DNA from: Colimorpha sp045640985
GTDB taxonomy: Bacteria; Bacteroidota; Bacteroidia; Bacteroidales; P3
Length of the DNA: 64,000 bases
Reading direction: 5' to 3'
Assembly: GCA_045640985.1 (NCBI GenBank)
Contig: JAZUFZ010000026.1
Location: forward strand, 1 to 64,000
Shown: positions 35,617 to 45,084 of the stretch, one piece after another
Position numbering within the stretch: the stretch's first letter is position 1
Layout: every line of letters starts with the position of its first letter
Notes under the pieces: model-generated
Seen by the model: the letters and a program-made list of their open reading frames with translations, nothing else
The model's database searches: none
Told to the model about the DNA's origin: nothing
Made by a program: the position numbers and the translations under genes

Positions 35617-38406
35617 ATGGATAAAATTATAATAAAAGGGGCTCGGGTGAATAACCTCAACGATGTGGACGTGGAAATTCCACAGGGCAAGCTGGTGGTT
35701 ATTACGGGATTGAGTGGCAGCGGAAAGTCGAGCCTGGCTTTTGATACACTCTTTGCGGAGGGGCAAAGGCGGTATGTGGAAAGTCTGAGCAGTTATGCCC
35801 GCCAGTTTCTCGGAAGGATGGCGAAACCTGAGGTTGATTACATCAAAGGCATTGCCCCTGCTGTGGCGATACAACAGAAGGTAAACACTACTAATCCTCG
35901 CTCTACAGTAGGTACTTCAACAGAAATTTTCGAGTATCTCAAATTGATGTACGCCCGCATTGGACGTACCTTCTCGCCTGTTTCCGGCAAAGAGGTGAAG
36001 CGTCACAGCGTGAGCGATGTGGTAGATTTCATAGCAGGCCAGCCCGAAAATGCAAGGATTGAGATTTTCGCTCCCCTGTCGGCTATGGATGGCCGCCCGG
36101 TAAAGGACCAGCTCTCGGTTCTTTGGCAGGAGGGATTTGTAAGAGTACGCATCGGGTGCGGCGACGAGGCTCAGATATTGAAGATTGAAGAGGTGCTGAA
36201 CGAGAAGCGGAACTGGGACAAGGAGGTGGTATGGCTGCTGGTGGACCGGATTAAGATGGGGAACGATGACCTACTGATGGGGCGCATTGCCGAAAGTGTG
36301 GAGACCGCATTCTTTGAAGGTAGAGGAACCTGCGTGATTAGTGTTGATGGCGTAATTTCGGAATACTGCAACCGTTTTGAAGCGGACGGCATAAAGTTTG
36401 AAAAGCCGAACCCGAACTTTTTCAGTTTCAACAATCCTTACGGGGCCTGCCCTACATGCCAGGGAACAGGAAAAATTCTGGGAATTGATGAAGATCTGGT
36501 TGTCCCGAACAAGAATCTTTCTGTATATGAGGAGGCTGTAGTATGCTGGAAGGGCGAAAAAATGCAGGAGTGGTGGAAGTATTTCATCAAACTCTCGCCC
36601 AAGATTGACTTCCCAATACATAAACCCTACAACGAATTAACACAGAAAGAGAAAGACCTGCTATGGCATGGCGACGGGAATGTGTGGGAAGGAATTGACG
36701 GATTTTTCAAATGGGTAGATAGTCAGCAATATAAGATTCAATTCCGTGTGATGGCAAGCCGTTACCGAGGCAAGACCACATGTCCCGAATGCCACGGACA
36801 TCGCCTGAGACACGATGCCGAATACGTGAAAATATGCGGGAAAAGCATTTCTGAAGTTGTAGATATGCCGGTGAACGAACTGCAGGTTTGGCTGCGGGAA
36901 CTGAATCTGACCGATGAAGAGCGCGAGGTGTGCAAACGACTCCTGATTGAACTGGAGCATAGGGTTGGTTACCTGATGGATGTAGGATTGGGCTATCTGA
37001 CCCTGAGCCGAATGAGCAGCACATTAAGCGGCGGCGAAAGCCAGAGAATAAACCTTGCGACCTCTCTGGGCAGTTCACTCGTGGGGTCGATGTATGTGCT
37101 TGACGAACCTTCGATAGGCCTCCACAGCCGCGATACGGAACGGCTTATCAAAGTATTGAAACAGCTACGCGACCTTGGAAACACGGTTATTGTGGTGGAA
37201 CATGACGAAGATATCATCCGTGCCGCTGACTATATTATAGACATCGGACCAGGAGCCGGACGGCTGGGCGGCAATGTCGTGTTTGCCGGCACACCGAAAG
37301 CATTATTGAAAGCGGGTGGAAAATCGCTTACGGCTGACTATATCCTGGGAAGGAAAACGATTGATCTCCCCTCTTCCCGTCGCACATGGAGAGACCGGAT
37401 AAAGATTGAAGGGGCCTACTGCAACAACTTGAAGAAAATTGATGTGGAAATACCGCTCGGAGTGCTGACGGTAGTAACTGGAGTCAGCGGGAGCGGGAAA
37501 ACCAGTCTGGTCAAAGGGGTTTTGTGGGATGTGCTCCAGAAACGGTTCGACGGAAACGTCGAATATGTGGGACAATGCAACCAGATAGGCGGCGACATAT
37601 CAAGAATTGCAGGTGTGGAAATGGTAGATCAGAATCCTATAGGGCGAAGCACACGAAGCAATCCCGCCACCTATATGAAGGCCTACGATGAGATACGGCA
37701 GCTCTATGCCCGGCAGCCGCTTGCCCGCGCCAGAGGTTACAAAGCCGGTTGGTTTTCCTTCAACGTGGAAGGAGGCAGATGTGAACATTGCGAAGGTGAA
37801 GGATATGTAACGATAGGGATGCAGTTTATGGCAGATGTCCATCTGGTGTGTGAAGAATGCGGAGGCAGCCGGTTTATGGACGAAACCCTCGAAATAAAAT
37901 ACAAGGACAAGAATGTGAGCGAGGTGCTGGATATGACCGTAGAACAGGCAGTGGATTTCTTCTCAGAAGAACCCGGTATCGTGGTAAAACTCAAACCACT
38001 CCAAGATGTCGGTCTGGGCTACCTGAAACTTGGACAGAGCAGCAGCACGCTCAGCGGCGGTGAAGCCCAACGTGTGAAACTTGCTTCCTATCTGGTGAAA
38101 GGAGCATTGAACCACCCCATGATGTTTATCTTTGACGAGCCTTCCACTGGTCTGCATTTCCACGACATCCAGAAGTTGCTTACATCCTTCAATACCTTGA
38201 TAGAACGCGGGCACAGCGTAGTGGTAATAGAACATCATCCCGACATCATCAAGGTTGCCGACTGGGTGATAGACATGGGACCAGAAGGCGGGAAAGAGGG
38301 TGGAAACGTGGTATTTGCAGGCACGCCCGACGACCTGATCAGACAATCCGAAAGCCATACTGCTCATTTTTTGAAACCTAAAATAACCAACGAACATGGA
38401 AAATAA
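35617..38406 (+). CDS. uvrA: Excinuclease ABC subunit A
   Basis: Damage-recognition ATPase of nucleotide excision repair. 929 residues from the ATG at 35617; the TTG 18 bases upstream is unlikely. Two ABC modules: Walker A TGLSGSGKSSLAF and TGVSGSGKTSLV, two LSGGE signatures (TLSGGESQRINLA and TLSGGEAQRVKLA), and zinc-finger cysteines (CPTCQGTGK; CEHCEGEG with CEECGG). Both Walker B regions (VLDEPSIGLH, IFDEPSTGLH) are intact. The small membrane protein gene overlaps its stop by 11 bases. Confidence 0.98.
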   Translation: MDKIIIKGARVNNLNDVDVEIPQGKLVVITGLSGSGKSSLAFDTLFAEGQRRYVESLSSYARQFLGRMAKPEVDYIKGIAPAVAIQQKVNTTNPRSTVGTSTEIFEYLKLMYARIGRTFSPVSGKEVKRHSVSDVVDFIAGQPENARIEIFAPLSAMDGRPVKDQLSVLWQEGFVRVRIGCGDEAQILKIEEVLNEKRNWDKEVVWLLVDRIKMGNDDLLMGRIAESVETAFFEGRGTCVISVDGVISEYCNRFEADGIKFEKPNPNFFSFNNPYGACPTCQGTGKILGIDEDLVVPNKNLSVYEEAVVCWKGEKMQEWWKYFIKLSPKIDFPIHKPYNELTQKEKDLLWHGDGNVWEGIDGFFKWVDSQQYKIQFRVMASRYRGKTTCPECHGHRLRHDAEYVKICGKSISEVVDMPVNELQVWLRELNLTDEEREVCKRLLIELEHRVGYLMDVGLGYLTLSRMSSTLSGGESQRINLATSLGSSLVGSMYVLDEPSIGLHSRDTERLIKVLKQLRDLGNTVIVVEHDEDIIRAADYIIDIGPGAGRLGGNVVFAGTPKALLKAGGKSLTADYILGRKTIDLPSSRRTWRDRIKIEGAYCNNLKKIDVEIPLGVLTVVTGVSGSGKTSLVKGVLWDVLQKRFDGNVEYVGQCNQIGGDISRIAGVEMVDQNPIGRSTRSNPATYMKAYDEIRQLYARQPLARARGYKAGWFSFNVEGGRCEHCEGEGYVTIGMQFMADVHLVCEECGGSRFMDETLEIKYKDKNVSEVLDMTVEQAVDFFSEEPGIVVKLKPLQDVGLGYLKLGQSSSTLSGGEAQRVKLASYLVKGALNHPMMFIFDEPSTGLHFHDIQKLLTSFNTLIERGHSVVVIEHHPDIIKVADWVIDMGPEGGKEGGNVVFAGTPDDLIRQSESHTAHFLKPKITNEHGK

Positions 38407-38935
38407 CACACAAATAAAGAAAATCAAGACCGCTGCCAACATAGGGCTGATCGGTTCATTAATCATCGTAGTAATTGTAATACTCTTCAAATACCTGAGC
38501 AACTATGCTTTCTACCAGAACGGTCAGGTATTCCAGACACTCACTCTCACCGCTTCGGTATTGGTAGTGATAGATCTGGTTGTGGTAATGTCGGGTATCC
38601 GGAAAAAGACCCCACAGCTGCGCCAGGGCGAGACACTGGAGGAAAAACTGGAAGGTTACGCTGCATTGGTAAAATCCAGCAACACACTTACCACTATTAC
38701 CGTGGTACTGGTGAGCGGAATCATCATTCTGACAGGGAACTACAACCTGTTGATGCTGGCGATGCTTCTGGTACTCATTCTCTTTTTTACCTATCCAAAC
38801 ATATATAAAATCAAGGTAGATCTCGGACTTAACGATGATGAAATGAAACTTTTGTTCGGCGACCAGTATATCCCCACACCGGAAGAACCGGAAACCGAAA
38901 TCCAAGACCCTTTAGAAAAAAAAGATGAAGACTAA
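38396..38935 (+). CDS. Small integral membrane protein, unknown function
   Basis: 179 residues: four hydrophobic segments in two pairs (about 16-38 and 50-65; 98-115 and 118-135) and an acidic C-terminal tail ending in EKKDED. No recognised domain. It overlaps uvrA by 11 bases and mnmE by 11 bases, so its presence between them is probably operonic rather than functional. It reads in-frame with no defects. Confidence 0.8.
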   Translation: MENNTQIKKIKTAANIGLIGSLIIVVIVILFKYLSNYAFYQNGQVFQTLTLTASVLVVIDLVVVMSGIRKKTPQLRQGETLEEKLEGYAALVKSSNTLTTITVVLVSGIIILTGNYNLLMLAMLLVLILFFTYPNIYKIKVDLGLNDDEMKLLFGDQYIPTPEEPETEIQDPLEKKDED

Positions 38936-40250
38936 CGACACAATAACTGCAATTTCCACCCCTTCTGGTGTAGGTGGTATCGCTGTTGTACGCATTTCCG
39001 GTCCTAAAAGTAGGTGTATTGCCGAGCAACTTATAGGCAAACAACTGCAAGATCACCAGATTTGCTATGGCAGGATTGCGCATAAGGGGACAATTTTGGA
39101 TGAAGTAGTGGCTACTTACTTTATGGGTCCGCGCAGTTACACAGGAGAAGATGTAGTAGAAATCAGCTGTCACGGCTCTTTATATATACAGAAATGCCTG
39201 CTTGGTGTCATTATTGATAATGGAGTACGGCTGGCAGAGCCCGGCGAATTTACCCTGAGAGCCTTTCTCAACGGTAAAATGGATCTCTCACAAAGCGAAG
39301 CCGTAGCTGACCTGATTGATTCCACGTCAGCAGCACAGCATCAGCTGGCTGTAAACCAGCTCCGCGGCGGATTTTCCAGTAAACTCAGAGACCTCCGGCG
39401 CAAAATGGTCGATTTAACCAGCCTTCTGGAACTGGAATTGGACTTCAGCGATGAAGATATAGAGTTTGCAGACAGAGAAAAGCTCTACGACCTGTTGCAT
39501 CAACTGCAAAAGGAATGTACCCGTCTGGTTGATTCCTTCCAGATGGGCAACGCTATCAAGAACGGCATTCCCGTAGCCATCATAGGCCGTCCCAACGTCG
39601 GGAAATCGACCCTACTCAATGCGCTCCTTGAAGATGACCGCGCCATCGTAAGTGACATCCCAGGAACCACCCGCGACACTATCGAAGACACCGTCATAAT
39701 GGGCGGAATATTGTTCAGGTTCGTAGATACCGCTGGCATCCGTAAAAGCGACGATGCCATAGAATCGGCAGGTATCGAACGCAGTTTCTCTGCCGCAAGA
39801 AAAGCCCGGATTATCCTCCTCGTGACCGACAAAAACAACTCCGATGAGGACTTTGCCCTCCTGAAACAGCACGTTGATATACAGCAGAAACATTGCATTT
39901 CCATACTCAACAAATGCGACAATCCCGCCGACTGCGGAAAAAAGGGCGACATACTTAGAATATCCGCAAAAAACGGACTGGGAATCTCACAACTGAAGGA
40001 AACGATCATCTCCTGCAGTTCCTGTAAGACCGACGATACCCTTCTCACCAACGCACGGCATTATGAGGCTATGCAACACATGCTGGAAGCGCTCAATCAT
40101 GTTGAAGACGGATTGAACGCACATCTGCCCGCCGATCTTGTGGTTATCGACATCCAGGACGCGCTCTACCACCTCGGCACCATTACCGGTGAAATCACCA
40201 GCGACGAAGTATTAGGAAACATATTCTCCCGCTTCTGCATCGGGAAATAA
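38925..40250 (+). CDS. mnmE: tRNA uridine-5-carboxymethylaminomethyl modification GTPase
   Basis: Works with MnmG to modify U34 of several tRNAs. 441 residues: N-terminal formyl-THF-binding domain (TITAISTPSGVGGIAVVRISG), helical domain, and an inserted G domain with GRPNVGKSTLLNAL (G1), IPGTTRD (G2), DTAGIR (G3) and NKCD (G4). The C-terminal FCIGK carries the conserved catalytic Cys. Start overlaps the preceding gene. Confidence 0.98.
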   Translation: MKTNDTITAISTPSGVGGIAVVRISGPKSRCIAEQLIGKQLQDHQICYGRIAHKGTILDEVVATYFMGPRSYTGEDVVEISCHGSLYIQKCLLGVIIDNGVRLAEPGEFTLRAFLNGKMDLSQSEAVADLIDSTSAAQHQLAVNQLRGGFSSKLRDLRRKMVDLTSLLELELDFSDEDIEFADREKLYDLLHQLQKECTRLVDSFQMGNAIKNGIPVAIIGRPNVGKSTLLNALLEDDRAIVSDIPGTTRDTIEDTVIMGGILFRFVDTAGIRKSDDAIESAGIERSFSAARKARIILLVTDKNNSDEDFALLKQHVDIQQKHCISILNKCDNPADCGKKGDILRISAKNGLGISQLKETIISCSSCKTDDTLLTNARHYEAMQHMLEALNHVEDGLNAHLPADLVVIDIQDALYHLGTITGEITSDEVLGNIFSRFCIGK

Positions 40251-40280
40251 TGAAGAAAAACAATCGTGTCATCATAGATA

Positions 40281-40680
40281 CTATTGTTTACCTTCCGGTG
40301 ACGAACCGTTCCTGTTACTCTTTTCATATTCCATCATTCCAGAAGCCGTCATAAGTCCTTCTGAAATCAATTGTCTGCACCTCTGGCGGTTGAGTTCCGT
40401 CCAATGGCTACCCTTCCTGCGGGGACTGAACCGCTGAAGGGGGGAAACCGTCATCGATCTTCTTGAGGGTACTGTCAATCCAACCAAAACATAATCCCTC
40501 CATCACGGCATCCACATAGCCGACAACACCTTCCACCGGCTGTTTTCCTCGGTTCACACGCACCCACATTTCTCTACAGGACTCATGATTATCCAAAAAC
40601 CATTGTCTGAGTTCCGCACGGGTGGAAGCCGGTATTATAATCTTTGGTTCCATACTACGGCCTGGCGTTTCTTTTGTCAT
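40281..40680 (-). pseudogene. YdeI-like (OmpD-associated) protein gene, frameshifted
   Basis: The N-terminal frame (from ATG 40680, which overlaps the upstream stop as ATGA) encodes a YdeI-type start with REMWVRVNRGK and ALCFGWIDS-like EGLCFGWIDSTLKKIDDG. The matching continuation, QRFSPRRKGSHWTELN and RQLISEGLMTASG, is in another frame. The break is at a run of six C on the coding strand (40439-40444). Removing one C restores FPLQRFSPRRKG, the expected family sequence. It may be a real mutation, a phase-variable tract or a sequencing error. Confidence 0.8.
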
Positions 40681-41798
40681 ACGGTATATTCTCCCCATTC
40701 GCATCCGACATTTTCGGCATGGATCTGGTCTATAAGCCTCCCCTTGTGGTACAACTGGACTGTACCTTTACCATTGCCCCCGTTCCAGAGGCGATTGTGA
40801 CACTTCTGACCATTCGGAGCTTCATAGTTTACCAGAAGCATATCCCGCTTTTCACAAGTGATATCGGTAATCATTCTGCTGCGCCAGGTTCGCTGATCCA
40901 CGTGCCAGATGATCTGGTCTTCGGTCTCGTGACATTCAAAGCGCGTGCGGCAGAATGTCCAGAACTTCGAGAAATTGAACTCGAAGCCGCGCCCCTCATA
41001 CCAGAAAGCAGACAGGAGTTTGCGGTCGAGAACGACCGGTCCGCACTTGGGCCTGCCTCCGCCTATGTCAAAAACGGAATCTTCAAGTCTTCTGCCCGTA
41101 ATCTCACTCGTAAGGTTGTTGGACGACAGCCATACCCACGGACTTGTGAAGTCCTTCCCCCAGTTCTTGTCGGCATAGCCGTAGCAGTCCTCTGGACGGA
41201 CATTGTACCTGCGCCCATTCCACACAACATACCCCTGATAAGCGGTTGCCATACCTTCGGCGTGCCAGAACATCTCGAAGAGCTGGAGACGGCGGAACAG
41301 TTTTCCAGCACCGTACCCGACATTGAATGTCGTCTTCTTATCTATGGAAAGGTTCCAGCTCATAGAACCCGACTGACACATCCATTCCGGATGGCTGGAA
41401 CTGTCGCTGGCTGACACCTCTACACATCCTCTGGTAAACGTCTCAGACATCAGGCAGTCATCCGCCTCTACGCTGAAGGGACACCCCATATCGACCCTGG
41501 CATTCTCCCAGCCAAAAAAGCGGTGCAACTGGGCGGCATCCCTGCCCCAGCTCCCGGCCTTCACCATAAGATAGGACGGTTTGATTCTTTTTTCCTTGTT
41601 CTCCGGAACCTGTCCGAATACAGGATAATCCTTTCCTGATGCCGGATTGCAGACAAAAAATTCGATGAAGAACGGACGCGGCTCGCCGGTTTCTGCGTCA
41701 TATCCGGTAAACGAATGCCACCACCAGTCATATCCCTGGCGGGCCTGCCCTCCCACCAGCTGGCAACAGTCTCTTGATATATCGTGCTTATTGAACAT
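40677..41798 (-). CDS. Tocopherol cyclase-like protein
   Basis: 373 residues, no signal peptide. The middle contains YADKNWGKDFTSPWVWLSSN, which resembles the YAEKNWG...W.W motif of plant and cyanobacterial tocopherol cyclases, and WWWHSF near the start is also typical of this lipocalin-like family. Bacterial members occur in organisms with no tocopherol pathway, so the true substrate is unknown. It is the first gene of a two-gene run with the YdeI-like gene; palindrome C lies upstream. Confidence 0.75.
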   Translation of the reverse strand: MFNKHDISRDCCQLVGGQARQGYDWWWHSFTGYDAETGEPRPFFIEFFVCNPASGKDYPVFGQVPENKEKRIKPSYLMVKAGSWGRDAAQLHRFFGWENARVDMGCPFSVEADDCLMSETFTRGCVEVSASDSSSHPEWMCQSGSMSWNLSIDKKTTFNVGYGAGKLFRRLQLFEMFWHAEGMATAYQGYVVWNGRRYNVRPEDCYGYADKNWGKDFTSPWVWLSSNNLTSEITGRRLEDSVFDIGGGRPKCGPVVLDRKLLSAFWYEGRGFEFNFSKFWTFCRTRFECHETEDQIIWHVDQRTWRSRMITDITCEKRDMLLVNYEAPNGQKCHNRLWNGGNGKGTVQLYHKGRLIDQIHAENVGCEWGEYTV

Positions 41799-42018
41799 AT
41801 TTACTTACGGAAAACTTTGTCAAGTTTATTCTTGTACCTATTAATTAGCAAATGCAAAAATACGAAAAAAATATCATTCCACAAAATAAAATAATGACAA
41901 ATCCACAAAAAGTCCCTTTGTCATAGGAAAACCAAGCAAATCTGACGTCTTCGGAAGCGGAAGAAGCCGACTGGTTTTCAACGTCATTTTGTTCACGTTA
42001 CCCCCTTGCTGCAAGGCG

Positions 42019-42135
42019 GTAACTCCGTGCTATCTTCTTTTTATCTTCTTTTTATCTTTTTTCTATCTCTTATTCTTAGGAAAGGAGATAAAAAGAAGTT
42101 AATATGGAGATAAAAAGAAGATAGCACGGAGTTAC
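42019..42135. repeat. 117-bp imperfect palindrome, copy C (inverted)
   Basis: Reverse orientation relative to copies A and B, as shown by the centre and the TTAATATG unit. Outer arms GTAACTCCGTGCTATCTT and AAGATAGCACGGAGTTAC are perfect complements. Compared with copy A two arm positions changed on both sides, keeping pairing. It sits in the divergent 645-base gap between the tocopherol cyclase-like and SGNH genes. Confidence 0.9.
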
Positions 42136-42260
42136 CCCTATAAAAGATGAAAGAAAAAGGATGAAAGTATGCAAAGATGCAGAGTTGATCTAAGATATGA
42201 TGCCGGATCGGGATTACAACAATGGTCTAAATGGGCAAAATTCGATTTTTCAACAGACTA

Positions 42261-42363
42261 TTTTCGTCCCATTCGGCACCAGATATGAGGGACGAATGGC
42301 TATTTACGGGCTTTTTCATCGACAATTTGGTCCCAAAATTACGTTTTATCGTATTTTCGTCCC
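42261..42363. other. GTCCCA-centred repeats upstream of the SGNH hydrolase
   Basis: TTTTCGTCCC at 42261-42270 and again at 42354-42363, an inverted GGGACGAA at 42289-42296, and a further GTCCCA in AATTTGGTCCCAAAATT near 42325-42341. These may be operator-like sites in the otherwise gene-free gap 42136-42443, or decayed repeat sequence. Confidence 0.35.
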
Positions 42364-42410
42364 ACAAACTGTATAGTGTCACGTTTTTTCTATATCTTGT
42401 TAAAATGTTG

Positions 42411-42418
42411 TAATTTTG
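42411..42418 (+). promoter_or_regulatory. -7 box of the SGNH hydrolase gene
   Basis: TAATTTTG ends 25 bases before the ATG at 42444. No TTTG at 19-20 bases upstream. Confidence 0.5.
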
Positions 42419-42443
42419 CAGCCGAAAATAAATCAAAATTAAT

Positions 42444-43130
42444 ATGGTATTTGCATTGGGAGATTCTATTATGAAAGGTATCGTGACCGATTCAAAACAA
42501 ATTTGCGACGGAACGATAAAGTATGTTATCAGCGACAATGCCTTTATGTCTCGCGTAGGGGAAAGCTGTGGCAGTATGATACGAAACCTCTCGCGTTTCG
42601 GAAGTACAATATTGGGCGGTTTGAACAATCTTGACCGACATCTGCGAGAGATACATCCAGGAGACAAAGTGGTGCTGGAATTCGGAGGTAACGACTGCAA
42701 TTTTGACTGGAAGGCCGTGGCCGCCGACCCAGAAGGAAAACATGAACCGGCTGTCACGCTGGAGCGGTTTCATAGTCTTTATGTTCAGATGATAGAGAGG
42801 GTTCGGTCGGTTGGTGCGGAACCCGTTCTGCTGTCGCTTCCAGCGCTGTTGCCGGGACGTTTTCTGGATTTTGTGAGCCAGGGACTTGACAGACAGCGTA
42901 TTCTGCGCTGGCTGGGCAATGATGTGAACACGATCAGCAACTGGCATGAACAGTATAATCTCGAAATCTTCAAGTTAGGAGCGCAATATAATGTTAAGGT
43001 AGTGGATATCAGCACTGTATTTTTAGAGCAACGAGGGTTGGAAGCGTATTATTGTATAGATGGAATGCATCCTAATGAACGGGGACACGCATTGATAGCT
43101 GAAGCGGTATTGCATAGCGGTTTAGCATAG
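42444..43130 (+). CDS. SGNH/GDSL family hydrolase
   Basis: 228 residues, no signal peptide. Family blocks are clear: GDS with nucleophile Ser at residue 8, a Gly and Asn in FGGND near 80-84, and DGMHPNERGH near 205-214 with the catalytic Asp and His. Such enzymes cleave esters of lipids, acetylated sugars or peptidoglycan; specificity cannot be read. It is a single gene with its own -7 box and no clear partner. Confidence 0.92.
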   Translation: MVFALGDSIMKGIVTDSKQICDGTIKYVISDNAFMSRVGESCGSMIRNLSRFGSTILGGLNNLDRHLREIHPGDKVVLEFGGNDCNFDWKAVAADPEGKHEPAVTLERFHSLYVQMIERVRSVGAEPVLLSLPALLPGRFLDFVSQGLDRQRILRWLGNDVNTISNWHEQYNLEIFKLGAQYNVKVVDISTVFLEQRGLEAYYCIDGMHPNERGHALIAEAVLHSGLA

Positions 43131-43305
43131 TGGGGGGAATTTGTGATAACGTACGGCATTAGAGCGAACCGCCAGTCCCGTAGCCGACTGGGAAATATGG
43201 TTTCTTTAGAAAAAAAGCATCAATGTAACCGATTGAGGATTATGGATTTCAAAGAATCTATCAGAAAAATATGGAAAAACAGTTTCAAAATAAGAAAAAA
43301 ATGTG

Positions 43306-43313
43306 TATCTTTG
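43306..43313 (+). promoter_or_regulatory. -7 box of the K+/H+ antiporter gene
   Basis: TATCTTTG ends 53 bases before the ATG at 43367. The -33 region is A-rich and lacks an exact TTTG. The gap 43131-43366 holds no convincing gene. Confidence 0.5.
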
Positions 43314-43366
43314 CAAAATCTTTTCAGATTGGAAAAACAAATATACACCTTTAGAAGTTGCCGATA

Positions 43367-44998
43367 ATGGATTTGATGCTGATAGTCGGAGCCTTGATTA
43401 TTTTCACCTGCATATTCCTGAACAAGGTTTCAAGCAGGCTGGGCATTCCCGTATTGCTGCTTTTTATTCTCCTGGGAGTCATTCTGGGATGGCATGACGA
43501 AGTATCCATCGAGATAACGAAACGTGCCGGAAACATCTGTACCGTTGCCCTGATTTTCATAATGTTCTATGGAGGATTCGGCACCAACTGGAAGTCCGCA
43601 AAACCCGTAGCGCTCGAATCGGGGCTTCTGGCCACAGTCGGAGTGGCGCTGACAGCTGGCATTGTCGGAGTGTTCTGTCATTATGCACTTGGCTGGGGAT
43701 GGATAGAGGGAATGATTATGGGTTCTGTCATCAGTTCAACCGATGCCGCCACGGTGTTCTCCATACTGAGGACGCGGAAAATGGGACTGAAAAACAATAC
43801 TGCTCCGATGCTGGAGCTTGAAAGCGGCTCCAACGACCCTTGTTCGTATATGCTTACGGCAGTTCTGCTTACCACGCTGGCCGGGACAACCTCGGGAGGT
43901 CAGGTAGTGTGGATGATATTCTCACAACTGGTTTTTGGAGCGCTCGCGGGCATTCTCATCGCTCAGGGAGCCGCCTTTGTCCTGAGCCGTTTCACCTTGC
44001 CGAAGGGGTTTGATATGATGTTCATTGTAGCGGTGGCGGTATTCGGCTACGCGTTCCCGTCGCTGATAGGCGGCAACGGATACCTCAGCGTATATATCAT
44101 CGGCATCATCCTCGGAAACTATGAATTCAAGGGCCGTAAGGGACTGGTGCTATTCTTTGACGGAGTCACCACCTTCGTGCAGATATTGATATTCTTCATT
44201 CTGGGATATATCGCCCATCCGACCAACTTGCCTAATGTTCTGCTTCCAGCTATCCTGATTTTCCTCTTCATAACACTTGTTGCGCGACCGATTTCTGTTA
44301 TATCCATACTGGCACCGTTCAAAAAATATCCGTTAAAACAGATCGGCCTCGTATCGTTTGTGGGACTGAGGGGTGCCGCTTCGATTGTGTTCGCCATAAT
44401 GATCCTTACCTCCGGATTGCCTCTGGAAAATGACATATTCGATATCGTGTTCTGTATCGTGCTGATATCTATCGCCCTGCAGGGATCGCTTATTCCCGCC
44501 GCTGCGAAGGTTTTCAGTATGAATGACGATAATGCCGACGTAATGCGTACCTTCTCGGACTTCAACGACCACTGTGAACTGACATTCGGGAAAGTCAGGA
44601 TACCATTGGGCGGCGCATGGGACACTGCAATGGTCAAAGACCTTATGCTTCCCGAAGATGTCAAACTGCTGATGGTCTTCAGGGACGGAAAGAAAATCAT
44701 CACCAAGGGGAATACCCAGCTGCTTGCCGGAGACGAAGTGGTGTTCTGCGCCAAATCCTATGACAATGCAACTGCCACAGACATACGTGAACACCAACTC
44801 TCAAAGAACAATACCTGGACAGGTAAACGGATAAAGGATTATCCCAACGATGACGGGGCGCACATAGTGATGATACGTCGAGGAGACGAACAGATAATTC
44901 CAGACGGAAACACAGTACTCTGTGCCGGGGATATACTCTACCTGCTCAACCCAGATTCTGTCGATTCTGCCAATTCCGAGGATTGCGGCAAGAAATAA
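43367..44998 (+). CDS. Potassium/proton antiporter, NhaP2/CvrA type
   Basis: 543 residues: about 12-13 membrane helices to near residue 385, then a cytoplasmic part with a TrkA_C-like domain (GDEVVFCAKSYDNA and the final AGDILYLLNP). The GSVISSTDAATVFSILR and ELESGSNDPCSYMLT segments match the CPA1 NhaP2 branch, which exports K+ or Na+ in exchange for H+. ATG at 43367 is preferred over a TTG 9 bases earlier. Converges with mgtC. Confidence 0.92.
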   Translation: MDLMLIVGALIIFTCIFLNKVSSRLGIPVLLLFILLGVILGWHDEVSIEITKRAGNICTVALIFIMFYGGFGTNWKSAKPVALESGLLATVGVALTAGIVGVFCHYALGWGWIEGMIMGSVISSTDAATVFSILRTRKMGLKNNTAPMLELESGSNDPCSYMLTAVLLTTLAGTTSGGQVVWMIFSQLVFGALAGILIAQGAAFVLSRFTLPKGFDMMFIVAVAVFGYAFPSLIGGNGYLSVYIIGIILGNYEFKGRKGLVLFFDGVTTFVQILIFFILGYIAHPTNLPNVLLPAILIFLFITLVARPISVISILAPFKKYPLKQIGLVSFVGLRGAASIVFAIMILTSGLPLENDIFDIVFCIVLISIALQGSLIPAAAKVFSMNDDNADVMRTFSDFNDHCELTFGKVRIPLGGAWDTAMVKDLMLPEDVKLLMVFRDGKKIITKGNTQLLAGDEVVFCAKSYDNATATDIREHQLSKNNTWTGKRIKDYPNDDGAHIVMIRRGDEQIIPDGNTVLCAGDILYLLNPDSVDSANSEDCGKK

Positions 44999-45084
44999 AT
45001 AGTCCACCACCCCTTTTGCTCAGAATTTCTGCAAGAGAAGGTGGGTTTCTTTAGATAAAGAGAGTCTGGAAATTCCAGAAAGGG

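Noticed and set aside
40644..41414. 256-codon plus-strand ORF over the tocopherol cyclase-like gene
   Set aside because: Antisense to a family-matched gene, no domain seen.
42227..42757. 176-codon minus-strand ORF upstream of and over the SGNH gene
   Set aside because: Covers the SGNH start and promoter, no family match, Ser/Leu-rich content.
43143..43367. 74-codon plus-strand ORF before the K+/H+ antiporter
   Set aside because: Runs across the antiporter -7 box and shows no conserved feature.
45065..45079. Short palindrome TCTGGAAATTCCAGA between the antiporter and mgtC
   Set aside because: Only 7-bp arms and no T run; not a supportable terminator.
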